Source: Fimbriimonadaceae bacterium (GTDB lineage Bacteria > Armatimonadota > Fimbriimonadia > Fimbriimonadales > Fimbriimonadaceae). From it: a DNA stretch of 64,000 bases. The notes below the pieces were generated by a model. The model was not told the origin of the DNA, did not search any database, and saw only the letters and a list, made by a program, of their open reading frames with translations. Location of the stretch: contig JABAQM010000001.1 of NCBI GenBank assembly GCA_019187105.1, positions 2,944,734 to 3,008,733 on the forward strand, written 5' to 3'. This document shows positions 49,995 to 58,678 of this stretch, piece by piece (position 1 is the first letter of the stretch; each line of letters starts with the position of its first letter). The position numbers and the translations under genes were made by a program.

Positions 49995-51173
49995 CTAGGT
50001 TTGGGAAATTACGGGCAAAGTGACGTCCGACGGCATGGAATAAAGCAAGGTTTCGAAGGTCGGATCGCGTTGGCGAAGCTGGATTGCGATAAGTGGCGTG
50101 GAAAGGTCTTCGTCGATCTTCCAATCCTGAATTCCCAGTGAAAGGGCGCCGCCGGTCGTCGCCATATCCCAAATGATTCCTGCGGGGATCGGCTCGACGA
50201 GGGCCATCGACGCGTCGCGGGCAGCTTGCATTTCCGAAAGCATGTCGATCGGTCCGCTGCTCGCTGGGGAATCCAGCCCGATGCCGACGCGGATTCCGCG
50301 GTCAAGCATCCGTAGCACAGGGGCGTGTGGGCAAGCGAGCTCGCGGTTTGAGCGCGGACAGTGCGCGACACTAACCGCCTGTTCGGCAATCCGATCCAGC
50401 TCCCGGTCGGTCACGTCGCAGACGTGCACAAACTGGGCGCCAGGCGCGAGTAATCCAAGTTCGTCCAAGTACTCGATCCAAGGCTTCCGCTCAAAAGGGA
50501 TTTCGACGCCGAACGTCCGATACAGGTCGGCAATCGGTCCCGAGTGGCTCTCAAAAAAAACACGCTCGTGAGTGGATTCGCCGATGTGGATGCTGAAAGC
50601 CGGGAAGGGGTCAGCATGGTGGTGTTGGTTTCCCCAATGTTTGAGAGTCTTGGGATCGACCGTGTACGAAGCGTGAGGAGAGGTGCGAACCGCCCCTGAG
50701 AAATAGCGACGCTGCTCCTCCGCGCGGTCTTCCACTGCGGCCAACTTGCGGGACGGATTCTGGTGCTCGGCAAAGGTGATGACCTCCTGGTAGATGATTC
50801 CTTCCAAACCAGCAGCGGTGAGGGCCTCGCCGGCGAATGGACGATCGCTGTGCTCGGCGATCAGAGCCACACCCGAACGGCGGTTCTCGCCAGCCGCAAT
50901 CATGCAGTCACAGCGAACATCCTCAGGATCCTGTTCGGCCTTTTGACGGGTCAGCTCGCGAATCCACGGCCAGTACTCCATCGAATGCAGCCGACCCAGC
51001 ATCCCTCTGTATTCCAAATGGGAATGAGCGTTCACGAAGGCCGGCGACAGTACGTAGTCGTCGGGTTTGCCTGACCCCGCCCGGATCTTCACCACTTGGT
51101 TGCCTTCGACTTCGACTTCGTAGCCAGTCTCTAGCCGGCCATCCAGAACTACGGCTCTCGGCCGTAGGATCAC
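49995..51173 (-). CDS. Amidohydrolase-family metal-dependent deaminase
   Basis: A 392-residue enzyme with the amidohydrolase metal motifs: AFVNAHSHLEYRG (HxH), SIHIGES, VAHCPRSN and GIGLDSPASSGP (metal Asp). The set and the HC...N spacing match the TRZ/ATZ and aminodeoxyfutalosine-deaminase-like group, which hydrolyse amino or chloro groups on heterocycles. The substrate cannot be told. Starts with GTG that overlaps the prepilin stop (GTGA), so it is co-transcribed with the prepilin gene, although no functional link is obvious. Confidence 0.85.
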   Translation of the reverse strand: MILRPRAVVLDGRLETGYEVEVEGNQVVKIRAGSGKPDDYVLSPAFVNAHSHLEYRGMLGRLHSMEYWPWIRELTRQKAEQDPEDVRCDCMIAAGENRRSGVALIAEHSDRPFAGEALTAAGLEGIIYQEVITFAEHQNPSRKLAAVEDRAEEQRRYFSGAVRTSPHASYTVDPKTLKHWGNQHHHADPFPAFSIHIGESTHERVFFESHSGPIADLYRTFGVEIPFERKPWIEYLDELGLLAPGAQFVHVCDVTDRELDRIAEQAVSVAHCPRSNRELACPHAPVLRMLDRGIRVGIGLDSPASSGPIDMLSEMQAARDASMALVEPIPAGIIWDMATTGGALSLGIQDWKIDEDLSTPLIAIQLRQRDPTFETLLYSMPSDVTLPVISQT

Positions 51174-51838
51174 AGCTCGGTGTCCCAGGCCTGTTTGAGC
51201 TTGTCGTACGTGATCGCCTTGGCGTGCAGATCGCCAAAGAGGGTCGAGTATCGAAACTCCTTGACGACATCTCGGAAGTTCTGCCCGCCATCCCCCAGCT
51301 TCAATCTTCGCGAACGCGCGTGCCAGTGCCCCGCGGTATCGAAGAGGACGTTGACGTCCGTAGGAAGTTGGAACGTGGTTTGCGAGAAGAACTTGAAGGC
51401 GATTTCAGTCCGGAACGAGTAGCTCGTGCCATAGACCTTGTGGCAGCTCGGACTGGTTTTGAACTCAATCCAAGGGAAGTTGTCGAGGACGTCCGTACCA
51501 TCGTCGGCTGGACAGTGAAACACTCCGTAACTCTTTGCATAGGGCTGCAGGGCGTCGTGAAGCAGAGGCATATAGGGAATGCGCTGCTGAAATTCAGGGT
51601 GAGGATCCCAAATCTCCGGTCGATTCTTGTCGATCGGGTCCACGGCATGCGGAAAAATGTCGTCGTAGTCCGACATGTACATCCCGATTGCGCCGCCGAT
51701 CTGCTTCATATTCGAAACGCAGGTGGTCTGCTTGGCCTGGTGCTTGGCGCGAGCGAAAACGGGGAACAGGATCGCCGCCAGCACCGCGATAATCGCGATC
51801 ACGACAAGCAGCTCGATAAGTGTAAATCCCTTGCGCAT
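51170..51838 (-). CDS. Prepilin-type (DUF1559-like) protein
   Basis: A 222-residue pilin-like protein. The N-terminal MRKGFTLIELLVVIAIIAV is a class III prepilin leader for cleavage by PilD at Gly-Phe, with the conserved Glu5. The body carries KQTTCVSNMKQIGGAIGMYMSDYDDIFPH, typical for short type II/DUF1559 pseudopilins of Armatimonadetes and Planctomycetes, and a TLFGDLHAKAITYDKL segment near the C-terminus. Start ATG 51838, preceded by TATACT 15 bases upstream; no clear SD. No secretion ATPase or platform gene is in the window. Confidence 0.88.
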   Translation of the reverse strand: MRKGFTLIELLVVIAIIAVLAAILFPVFARAKHQAKQTTCVSNMKQIGGAIGMYMSDYDDIFPHAVDPIDKNRPEIWDPHPEFQQRIPYMPLLHDALQPYAKSYGVFHCPADDGTDVLDNFPWIEFKTSPSCHKVYGTSYSFRTEIAFKFFSQTTFQLPTDVNVLFDTAGHWHARSRRLKLGDGGQNFRDVVKEFRYSTLFGDLHAKAITYDKLKQAWDTEL

Positions 51839-51884
51839 CCTGGAGCCTAATCCAGTATACGAAGGATTCGATGACCAGATGTCC

Positions 51885-52589
51885 CTAATTCGGCGGGTTC
51901 TCGACTTCAAGCACTTCATCGACCGGCGGGACGATCCCATCTGCTTCGTGGAGACGAACTCGAACAGCACCGGCCGAATTGGCGGTGAGGAGGCCGTCGG
52001 AAGTCAAGGTGGCGTCACCGCTCACCAGTTCCCACCTGAGAGCCGACACCGGAAGCAGCAGCGTTCGACCGACTCGATCGAGCGCGAAGCCATCGAGCTG
52101 CACCCGGTCGCCCGTTTCCAGATGGCGTGGCGCCTCTATCGTCAGTCGGCTCATGTTGAGATTCAGATTCGGCGCAACCAGCAAGTCGCGTGTGTAGCGA
52201 AAGCTGTCGAATCGGACATAGAAGGTCGTATAGGCAAGCAATTCCCCGTGACCGTCTGGTCCTGCATAAGCTCCGACGTCGACTCGATATTCCTGAAACT
52301 CATGGTCGTCGTATTCATCCTCTCGCTTCAGGTCGGTAAAGAAGATGCGGGCGAGACCTCCGCCTCCTGGGCGGTTGATGACTTGGGTCTCGTCGTGACG
52401 GTAAAGCGGTCGCAGCGTTGCCACCACGCTTTCCGAATAGGAAGGCAGCGATCGTGAGGACTGTGGCCATTCGATCGACAGTTGGATCTTGCCACGAACG
52501 GGAATGCCCAGTACCTCTGCCGTCGACGCGCAACCAACGAGCGAGAACGCGCTACCGACCAGGACGCTGCCTAGTGCGAAAGATCTCAT
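51885..52589 (-). CDS. Lipoprotein of unknown function
   Basis: A 234-residue lipoprotein: a lipobox LVGC with Cys at residue 20. The mature protein begins with a beta-rich 170-residue region, then a C-terminal segment resembling a Ca-binding or Ig-like 'bacterial Ig-like 2' (SALRWELVSGDATLTSDGLLTANSAGAVRVR). No family is certain. GAGGAAAGG lies about five bases before the ATG and TAGGAT is further upstream. Confidence 0.75.
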   Translation of the reverse strand: MRSFALGSVLVGSAFSLVGCASTAEVLGIPVRGKIQLSIEWPQSSRSLPSYSESVVATLRPLYRHDETQVINRPGGGGLARIFFTDLKREDEYDDHEFQEYRVDVGAYAGPDGHGELLAYTTFYVRFDSFRYTRDLLVAPNLNLNMSRLTIEAPRHLETGDRVQLDGFALDRVGRTLLLPVSALRWELVSGDATLTSDGLLTANSAGAVRVRLHEADGIVPPVDEVLEVENPPN

Positions 52590-52681
52590 AATCGCCTTTC
52601 CTCAGTATCCTACCGTTCGAGTGGTGCCCAGGACGGGCCAGAAGAAGTACTGGGTTTGATTTCTCACGAACTCGCGCCCTG

Positions 52682-55288
52682 CTACCCTGCAGGGATTGGC
52701 TTCGTGTCGAAAACGAACTGGCCATCTCGGTAATCGACGCGCAGGTGGCTGCCTTCCTTGATGTCGCCGCGCAGGAGCGCCGAGGCGAGCGGATTCAGGA
52801 TCTGCGTCTGGATGGCGCGCTTGAGCGGTCGGGCACCGTAGGTCGGGTCGTAGCCGACCGTCGCGATTTCCAGGGCCGCCGCCTCCGTCATTTCCAGCGA
52901 GATGCGCCTCTCGGCGAGTCGCTGGCTGAGATGGTGCAGCTGGATTCGAACGATCTCCTTGATTTCATTGACTCCCAGGGAGCGGAAGATCACGATATCG
53001 TCGAGGCGATTGATGAATTCCGGACGGAAGAAGTGTCGCACTTCTTCCAAGACCAGCCGCTTGACGTCGTCGAACGTCTCGCTTGCCGCCACCGGGTCCG
53101 CATAGAAGTGGGAGCCGAGGTTGCTGGTGAGGATGACCACGACATTGCGGAAGTCGACCGTTCGGCCCTGACCGTCGGTCATTCTCCCATCGTCGAGCAG
53201 CTGTAAGAGGACGTTGAAGACCTCGGGATGTGCTTTTTCGATCTCGTCGAGCAGCAGCACGCTATAGGGTCGCCGCCGCACCGCTTCAGTAAGCTGGCCG
53301 CCCTCGTCGTAACCGACGTATCCCGGCGGGGCGCCGATGAGGCGAGCAACCGAATGCTTTTCCTGGTACTCGCTCATATCGATGCGCACCAGCGCCTTTT
53401 CATCGTTGAATAGGAATTCGGCGAGCGCGCGGGCGGTTTCCGTCTTTCCAACGCCGGTCGGGCCGAGAAACAAGAAGGATCCGATCGGCCGGTTGGGATC
53501 GGCGATGCCACTCCTCGCCCGACGAACGGCGTCGCTCAGTAGCCTTAACGCTTCATCCTGTCCGACGACCCGGTCACGGAGGAAGTCCTCCATCCGCAAG
53601 AGCTTCTGCATTTCGCCTTCCATGAGGCGGCTGACCGGAATTCCCGTCCATTTGCTCACGACTTCGGCGACGTCCTCGCTGTCGACCTCTTCCTTGAGCA
53701 TCCGGCCGTGCTCGGTCACCTTCGCCAGCTCATCCATCTCTTCGTCGAGTCGCTTCTGCAGCTCCGGCAATTTCCCATGCTGTATCTCCGCCGCTTTCGC
53801 CCAGTCGAGATCGCGTTCGGCCTGAGCAAGCTGGGTGCGGAGCTCTTCGATCTCCTGCTTGATCTGGCGCGACCGCTCGATCTTGTCTTTCTCGGCTTGC
53901 CAAATGGCTCTAAGCGAAGAAGCCTGTTCGTTCAGTTCGGCAAGGCGTTTTTCAGTGTTCGCAAGCCGCTCTTTGCTCGCCTCGTCAGACTCGACCTTGA
54001 GCGCCTCGCGATCGATTTCGAACTGCATAATCTGGCGTTCGACCGTATCGATTTCCGCCGGGACACTGTCGATCTCGATCTTCAGGCGCGAAGCAGCCTC
54101 ATCGATCAGGTCGATTGCCTTGTCGGGCATGAACCGGTCGGCAATGTAGCGGTGACTGAGCGTTGCTGCAGCAACGATCGCTGAGTCGGTGATGCGAACG
54201 CCGTGGTGGATTTCGTAACGCTCCTTCAAACCGCGAAGGATGGAAATCGTCTCCTCGACGCTGGGCTCGTCGACGAGAACGGGTTGGAACCGCCGTTCAA
54301 GAGCGGCATCCTTCTCGACATGCTTGCGGTACTCGTCCAAGGTTGTCGCGCCGATGCACCGGAGCTCGCCGCGAGCGAGCATCGGCTTGAGCATGTTGGC
54401 GGCATCCAGGCTCCCCTCCGCCTTGCCGGCACCAACCAGCGTGTGCATCTCATCGATGAACAGAATGATCTGGCCGTCGGATTTCTTGATTTCATCGAGG
54501 ACGGCCTTCAAACGATCCTCGAACTCTCCCCGATACTTGGCGCCGGCAATCAACGCGCCCATATCGAGCGCGATCACGGATTTCGTTCGGAGGCCCTCAG
54601 GCACATCGCCGGCAACGATTCTCTGCGCCAAGCCTTCGACCACTGCCGTCTTGCCTACTCCCGGCTCGCCAATCAGGACGGGATTGTTCTTGGTCCTACG
54701 TGAAAGGACCTGGATGACCCGACGAATCTCGTCGTCGCGACCAATCACCGGGTCGAGCTTGCCTTGACGCGCCCGACTGGTCAAATCGACGCCGTACTTC
54801 TCGAGAGCCTGGAACCGATCCTCGGCGTTTTGGTCGGAAACCTTGCTGCCTGAGCGGATGTCGTTGATTGCCGATTCCAAGAGCTCCTTTGTCACGCCGT
54901 GAGACTTGAGGATTCTGCCCGCTGCACCCTTATCCTCGACAAGGGCCAGGAGCATGTGCTCAGTGGAAACGTAATCGTCGTCCATCTTCGCAGCGAGCGA
55001 GAACGCTTGATTGAGCAGCGACTGCAGTCGGCCGGAGATCGAGCCGCCCAGGCTGGCATCCCCGGAAACTTGGGGAAGTCGGTCCAGCTCGGCCTGGAGT
55101 TCCTTTCTCAACGTCCCCGTGGATATCGACAGCTTGTCCATCAGTGGTTTGACCACGCCGCCCTCTTGACCGAGAAGAGCAGCCAGCAGATGTTCGGCAT
55201 CAATGGAGGACTGCCGCCTTTCAGTCGCAATCTGCTGGGCCTCTTGAAAGGCCTCTTGGGCTTTAATGGTAAGTTTGTCGAATCGCAT
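52682..55288 (-). CDS. clpB: ATP-dependent disaggregase ClpB
   Basis: A complete 868-residue ClpB. N-domain ([19 protein letters not shown]), first AAA with Walker A GEPGVGKT, coiled-coil M domain (about 405-530) and second AAA with [17 protein letters not shown] and [24 protein letters not shown]. With DnaK it rescues aggregated proteins. A possible -10 TAATAG is five bases before the ATG; another box, TATACT, is at 55328-55323. No CIRCE-like or sigma-32 site seen. Confidence 0.97.
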   Translation of the reverse strand: MRFDKLTIKAQEAFQEAQQIATERRQSSIDAEHLLAALLGQEGGVVKPLMDKLSISTGTLRKELQAELDRLPQVSGDASLGGSISGRLQSLLNQAFSLAAKMDDDYVSTEHMLLALVEDKGAAGRILKSHGVTKELLESAINDIRSGSKVSDQNAEDRFQALEKYGVDLTSRARQGKLDPVIGRDDEIRRVIQVLSRRTKNNPVLIGEPGVGKTAVVEGLAQRIVAGDVPEGLRTKSVIALDMGALIAGAKYRGEFEDRLKAVLDEIKKSDGQIILFIDEMHTLVGAGKAEGSLDAANMLKPMLARGELRCIGATTLDEYRKHVEKDAALERRFQPVLVDEPSVEETISILRGLKERYEIHHGVRITDSAIVAAATLSHRYIADRFMPDKAIDLIDEAASRLKIEIDSVPAEIDTVERQIMQFEIDREALKVESDEASKERLANTEKRLAELNEQASSLRAIWQAEKDKIERSRQIKQEIEELRTQLAQAERDLDWAKAAEIQHGKLPELQKRLDEEMDELAKVTEHGRMLKEEVDSEDVAEVVSKWTGIPVSRLMEGEMQKLLRMEDFLRDRVVGQDEALRLLSDAVRRARSGIADPNRPIGSFLFLGPTGVGKTETARALAEFLFNDEKALVRIDMSEYQEKHSVARLIGAPPGYVGYDEGGQLTEAVRRRPYSVLLLDEIEKAHPEVFNVLLQLLDDGRMTDGQGRTVDFRNVVVILTSNLGSHFYADPVAASETFDDVKRLVLEEVRHFFRPEFINRLDDIVIFRSLGVNEIKEIVRIQLHHLSQRLAERRISLEMTEAAALEIATVGYDPTYGARPLKRAIQTQILNPLASALLRGDIKEGSHLRVDYRDGQFVFDTKPIPAG

Positions 55289-55293
55289 TTAGT

Positions 55294-55299
55294 CTATTA
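55294..55299 (-). promoter_or_regulatory. Possible leaderless -10 box of clpB
   Basis: TAATAG on the minus strand, five bases, ATG at 55288. A second candidate, TATACT, lies at 55323-55328. Confidence 0.4.
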
Positions 55300-55352
55300 C
55301 GCTCAAATGATTTGCAGCATTTAGTATAACGGCTTCGCCATTGGCTGCGTTC

Positions 55353-56657
55353 CTATTTGCCAATGCAGAAGCGGGAAAAGATCTCATCCAGGATGTCCGG
55401 CGATGCCGTCTCACCAGTGACGCGCCCCAGGGAATCCACGGCTTCGGATAGGTGGACGACGACAAGATCGAGCGGCAGGTCCTGTCGTAGCACGGCTCCG
55501 GCATGATCGATCGCGCCGGCTGTCGTTTTGAGCTCGTTCAGCTGCCTGGGGTTCACGAATAAAGTATCGGGTTCAAGCTGATCGAATAGCTTGACGATCC
55601 CAGACTGCAGCTGCCCCAAGCCTTGGCCCGTCAACGCCGACACGCCGATCGTGAGGTAGGGAGGCGGGGCCAAGTCGGTCTTGTTGGCTATGAGCAAGCT
55701 CCGTCGGTAGGCTTGCGACTTCTCCCGGTCGGTTTCGGAAAGGCCGGCGGAGGCATCGAATACGTAAAGCACCAGGTCTGCAGATTGGGCCTGTTCATGG
55801 CTGCGAGCGATGCCTTCGACTTCGATATCGTCCTGAGAGGTTCGGAGCCCAGCAGTGTCGATGAAGACCACCGGCCAACCGCTAATCTCGACCGTCACCT
55901 CTAGGAAGTCCCTCGTTGTGCCTGGTCTTGGGTTAACGATCGCACGGCTGGAACCCGCCAATGCGTTGAGGAGCGAAGACTTTCCGGCATTCGGCGGGCC
56001 GACGATAGCTACACGAATGCCGTTTCTAAGCAGTCGTCCTGCGGACGAGTTCACGATCAACTCTTCGACGGCCTGGCCGCTCGCCGCCAACCGCCGGGCG
56101 AGGGCAAATCGGTCCATGTCACCGACCTCCTCAGAAAAGTCAACTTGAGCTTCTACTTCGGCTATCGCCGCCAGCAGCTCCTCCCGGATTTGTCGGATGC
56201 GGGACTTCATTGCGCCTGCCCGCAACAGGTTGGCTTGACGAAGCTGCCGTTCGGTGGCGGCAGCGACCGTGTCGGCGATCGCCTCCGCCTGTGTCAAGTC
56301 GACTTTCCCGTTCAGAAAGGCTCGCAACGAATACTCTCCGGGTTCCGCGAGCCTTGCCCCAAAGTCGACGCACGCTTCGACCAATCGTTGAACCGAGATC
56401 GTGGCGCCGTGAAGGCTCAGCTCGACCGAAGTCTCGCCCGTGAACGAATGATCGTCGAAGGGAAGGGCAATCCCATCGTCTCCCGTGAGGTAACGCCCGT
56501 ATGTCGCCATTCGAGGGATGACCGGTTGCGGCCAAGGCGAGAAGACGCTGGAGCCGATGAACCAGGCATCGGGGCCGCTGAGACGGACAATCGCAACCGG
56601 TGCGGCATGCGGACCGGTGATAGGAGCGACGATCGTGTCGAACGGCGATCCACTCAC
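55353..56657 (-). CDS. mnmE: tRNA modification GTPase MnmE
   Basis: A 434-residue MnmE. N-terminal tetrahydrofolate-binding domain (IVAPITGPHAAPVAIVRLSGPDA), GTPase G1 GPPNAGKSSLLNALAG, G3 DTAG, G4 NKTD, and C-terminal FCIGK with the invariant Cys. With MnmG it makes the cmnm5 group on wobble uridine of tRNAs. mnmG is not in the window. A leaderless TACAAT box precedes GTG 56657. It shares its promoter region with the divergent MFS gene. Confidence 0.96.
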   Translation of the reverse strand: MSGSPFDTIVAPITGPHAAPVAIVRLSGPDAWFIGSSVFSPWPQPVIPRMATYGRYLTGDDGIALPFDDHSFTGETSVELSLHGATISVQRLVEACVDFGARLAEPGEYSLRAFLNGKVDLTQAEAIADTVAAATERQLRQANLLRAGAMKSRIRQIREELLAAIAEVEAQVDFSEEVGDMDRFALARRLAASGQAVEELIVNSSAGRLLRNGIRVAIVGPPNAGKSSLLNALAGSSRAIVNPRPGTTRDFLEVTVEISGWPVVFIDTAGLRTSQDDIEVEGIARSHEQAQSADLVLYVFDASAGLSETDREKSQAYRRSLLIANKTDLAPPPYLTIGVSALTGQGLGQLQSGIVKLFDQLEPDTLFVNPRQLNELKTTAGAIDHAGAVLRQDLPLDLVVVHLSEAVDSLGRVTGETASPDILDEIFSRFCIGK

Positions 56658-56663
56658 CCTTGA

Positions 56664-56669
56664 ATTGTA
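56664..56669 (-). promoter_or_regulatory. -10 box of mnmE (leaderless)
   Basis: TACAAT on the minus strand, six bases, GTG at 56657. Confidence 0.6.
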
Positions 56670-56711
56670 TCGAATGCCCGCAAGGATGATGGGCTAAACT
56701 CGCTGCGCGCC

Positions 56712-57965
56712 ATGTCTGCGTTCCGTAACTCGGCTGCCTGGTACCTCGGACTCTCGGCCTATTGGTTCGCCACGAGCGCCAAGTGGTTCATCCTGCTGCT
56801 GGTCGTCATTCCTGGCCAAGTAAAGGACATCGTCCCCGGAGGCGAGAAAAACACCCAGTGGGGCATGGTCTTCGCCATCGGCGCGACATGGGCGATCGTG
56901 GGACCGTCGATTTTTGGCTACATCAGCGATCGGCTGATGCCGTCGTTGCGAAGCCGCGGTCCGTTCATCGCTATTGGCTGCGCGCTGACATGCATCGCTT
57001 TCTTGGCGCTGTCCGGTGCGGACATGATGTGGAAGATCGTCGTCGGCTATCTGCTGCTGCAATTGGCCGATGACGTGGGCACAGGACCGTATTCCGCCTT
57101 GATTCCGGAACTCGTGCCCGAAGAGTACAGGGGCCGGGCAAGCGGCTTTATGGGGCTCCAAACTCTGCTTGCCCAGCTCTTCATCGGAGTTGCCGCTTTG
57201 CTGCTCGGCGACATCACCAAAATCTACATTCTTCTGGCCGCCCTTCAGATCATCGCGGCAATCTGGGTGATCCACACGATTCGAGGAGCAGAACCCATAC
57301 GCGGCTACCAGGGCTCTAATCTGGCCGGAGTTTCCGGCTTCCTAAAGGGCTGGATGGAGCCTTGGAAGATTCCAGATTTCTTCTGGGTCTGGTTCACACG
57401 TTTTCTGAATGCCTTTGGCTTCTATTTCGTGGTGACCTACCTGCAGTACTACCTGGGCGACATTGTCAAGACCTTTAGCTTGGGGAGCATCTCCTTCAAG
57501 GATGCCGGTGAGGCAGCAAAGGTTCTGGCGCTAATCATCGCTCTTCTCGGAGCTTTTGGCGCGACCTGGGCTGCGAGGCACACCGACAAGCTAGGACGGA
57601 AGAAGGTCATCTACATTGGGGGCACGATCATGAGCCTTACCCTTTTCCCGTTCGCCCTGGTCCCGAATTTCACGATGATCGTCGTCCTGGCGATCGTGTT
57701 CGGTGTCGGCTATGGAATGTACCTTTCGGCGGACTGGGCACTCGTGTCGGACATTCTCCCGAAGGAAGGCAATATTGCCAAGGACATGGGCGTTTGGCAG
57801 ATGAGCAACTCGGCCGTCCAAATCGTCACCGGCGCCGCAGGCTCGATGATTGACGCCCTCAACCGGCAGAAGTTTGGCGCGGGCTATTCGACCGCCTTTC
57901 TCATTGCGGGGGTGCTCTTTATTCTAAGCACCGTCTTGGTTCGTCAGGTCAAAGGATCGACTTGA
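56712..57965 (+). CDS. MFS-type sugar or metabolite transporter
   Basis: A 417-residue integral membrane protein with about 12 helices, and the MFS loop motifs GYISDRLMPSLRSRGPF (helix 2-3 loop) and ARHTDKLGRKKVIYIGG (helix 8-9). The GPH/MFS-like character and its position suggest uptake of a carbohydrate. A TAAACT box lies at 56695-56700. Downstream it overlaps the end of the convergent GH4-like gene by 22 bases. Substrate not determined. Confidence 0.85.
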   Translation: MSAFRNSAAWYLGLSAYWFATSAKWFILLLVVIPGQVKDIVPGGEKNTQWGMVFAIGATWAIVGPSIFGYISDRLMPSLRSRGPFIAIGCALTCIAFLALSGADMMWKIVVGYLLLQLADDVGTGPYSALIPELVPEEYRGRASGFMGLQTLLAQLFIGVAALLLGDITKIYILLAALQIIAAIWVIHTIRGAEPIRGYQGSNLAGVSGFLKGWMEPWKIPDFFWVWFTRFLNAFGFYFVVTYLQYYLGDIVKTFSLGSISFKDAGEAAKVLALIIALLGAFGATWAARHTDKLGRKKVIYIGGTIMSLTLFPFALVPNFTMIVVLAIVFGVGYGMYLSADWALVSDILPKEGNIAKDMGVWQMSNSAVQIVTGAAGSMIDALNRQKFGAGYSTAFLIAGVLFILSTVLVRQVKGST

Positions 57966-58636
57966 CGCCGCAGCCATTCGACAACGGGCGAATTTGCCAT
58001 CGAGTCAATAAAAGGCTCCACCCTATCCTCGCCTCTGATCCAGCGCAGGATTTGATGTGGCACGGCGCTCTTCTGCTCCACCAATGGCGGAACTGGCCAG
58101 TCGAGGACGTGATCCGCATCGATGTCGGCGAGCTCGGGGGAGAGATTGAGGACTCGCGCAGTTCCCAGCAACCTGCGACCGAATTCGGACCAGAGCGTCC
58201 GGATCCGTGCTTCACGCTCGATAGGGTCGCCTTCCCGCGCCGGTGCGAGAACCCGTCCCTCTTGCGGCTGCGACTGGAACCAGACCTCCAAGGAGACGGG
58301 AGTGGCGGAAGGAAGGGAAGTTCCCGAAGTGCGGTCGATACGAGGGGCAGGGTTCCAATAGCGATAGGCCGTATTGCCGCCAATTGATACGATAGCAAGC
58401 TGAACCTGTTGGGTGGCGTCATCGATCTCGTCGGTAGACACGATCCTTGGTCCGATCTCGTCGGCAATCAGAAGAAGCCTCGCGAGGCGGTCCATCAGGT
58501 CTAGCCGCTCCAGATCGGTATCAAACAGCCTTAACGTCCAGTTGGGACCGGGATTCAGGTGGGGAAGCGAGGCAAGGATCGAGGGCCCGAAACGCAAGCT
58601 GCCAACGCCGATCAGCGCCAGTTCAACGTGACCCAC
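57944..58636 (-). CDS. Short GH4-like NAD-binding protein
   Basis: A 230-residue protein. The N-terminus LALIGVGSLRFGPSILASLPHL and the segment RLFDTDLERLDLMDRLARLL match the start of family 4 glycosidases (NAD- and Mn-dependent alpha-galactosidases and phospho-glycosidases). Typical GH4 proteins are about 430 residues with a large C-terminal catalytic part; here only the first half remains and the catalytic Cys-His-Asp(Gly) pattern is not seen. So the role may be regulatory or the protein may use another partner. A TAGACT box lies six bases before GTG 58636. Divergent from the DUF5695-like gene. Confidence 0.6.
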   Translation of the reverse strand: MGHVELALIGVGSLRFGPSILASLPHLNPGPNWTLRLFDTDLERLDLMDRLARLLLIADEIGPRIVSTDEIDDATQQVQLAIVSIGGNTAYRYWNPAPRIDRTSGTSLPSATPVSLEVWFQSQPQEGRVLAPAREGDPIEREARIRTLWSEFGRRLLGTARVLNLSPELADIDADHVLDWPVPPLVEQKSAVPHQILRWIRGEDRVEPFIDSMANSPVVEWLRRQVDPLT

Positions 58637-58642
58637 AATGTT

Positions 58643-58648
58643 AGTCTA
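58643..58648 (-). promoter_or_regulatory. -10 box of the GH4-like gene (leaderless)
   Basis: TAGACT on the minus strand, six bases, GTG at 58636. Confidence 0.55.
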
Positions 58649-58678
58649 CGTCGCAAGGGGTAACCTCCACCGACCGCA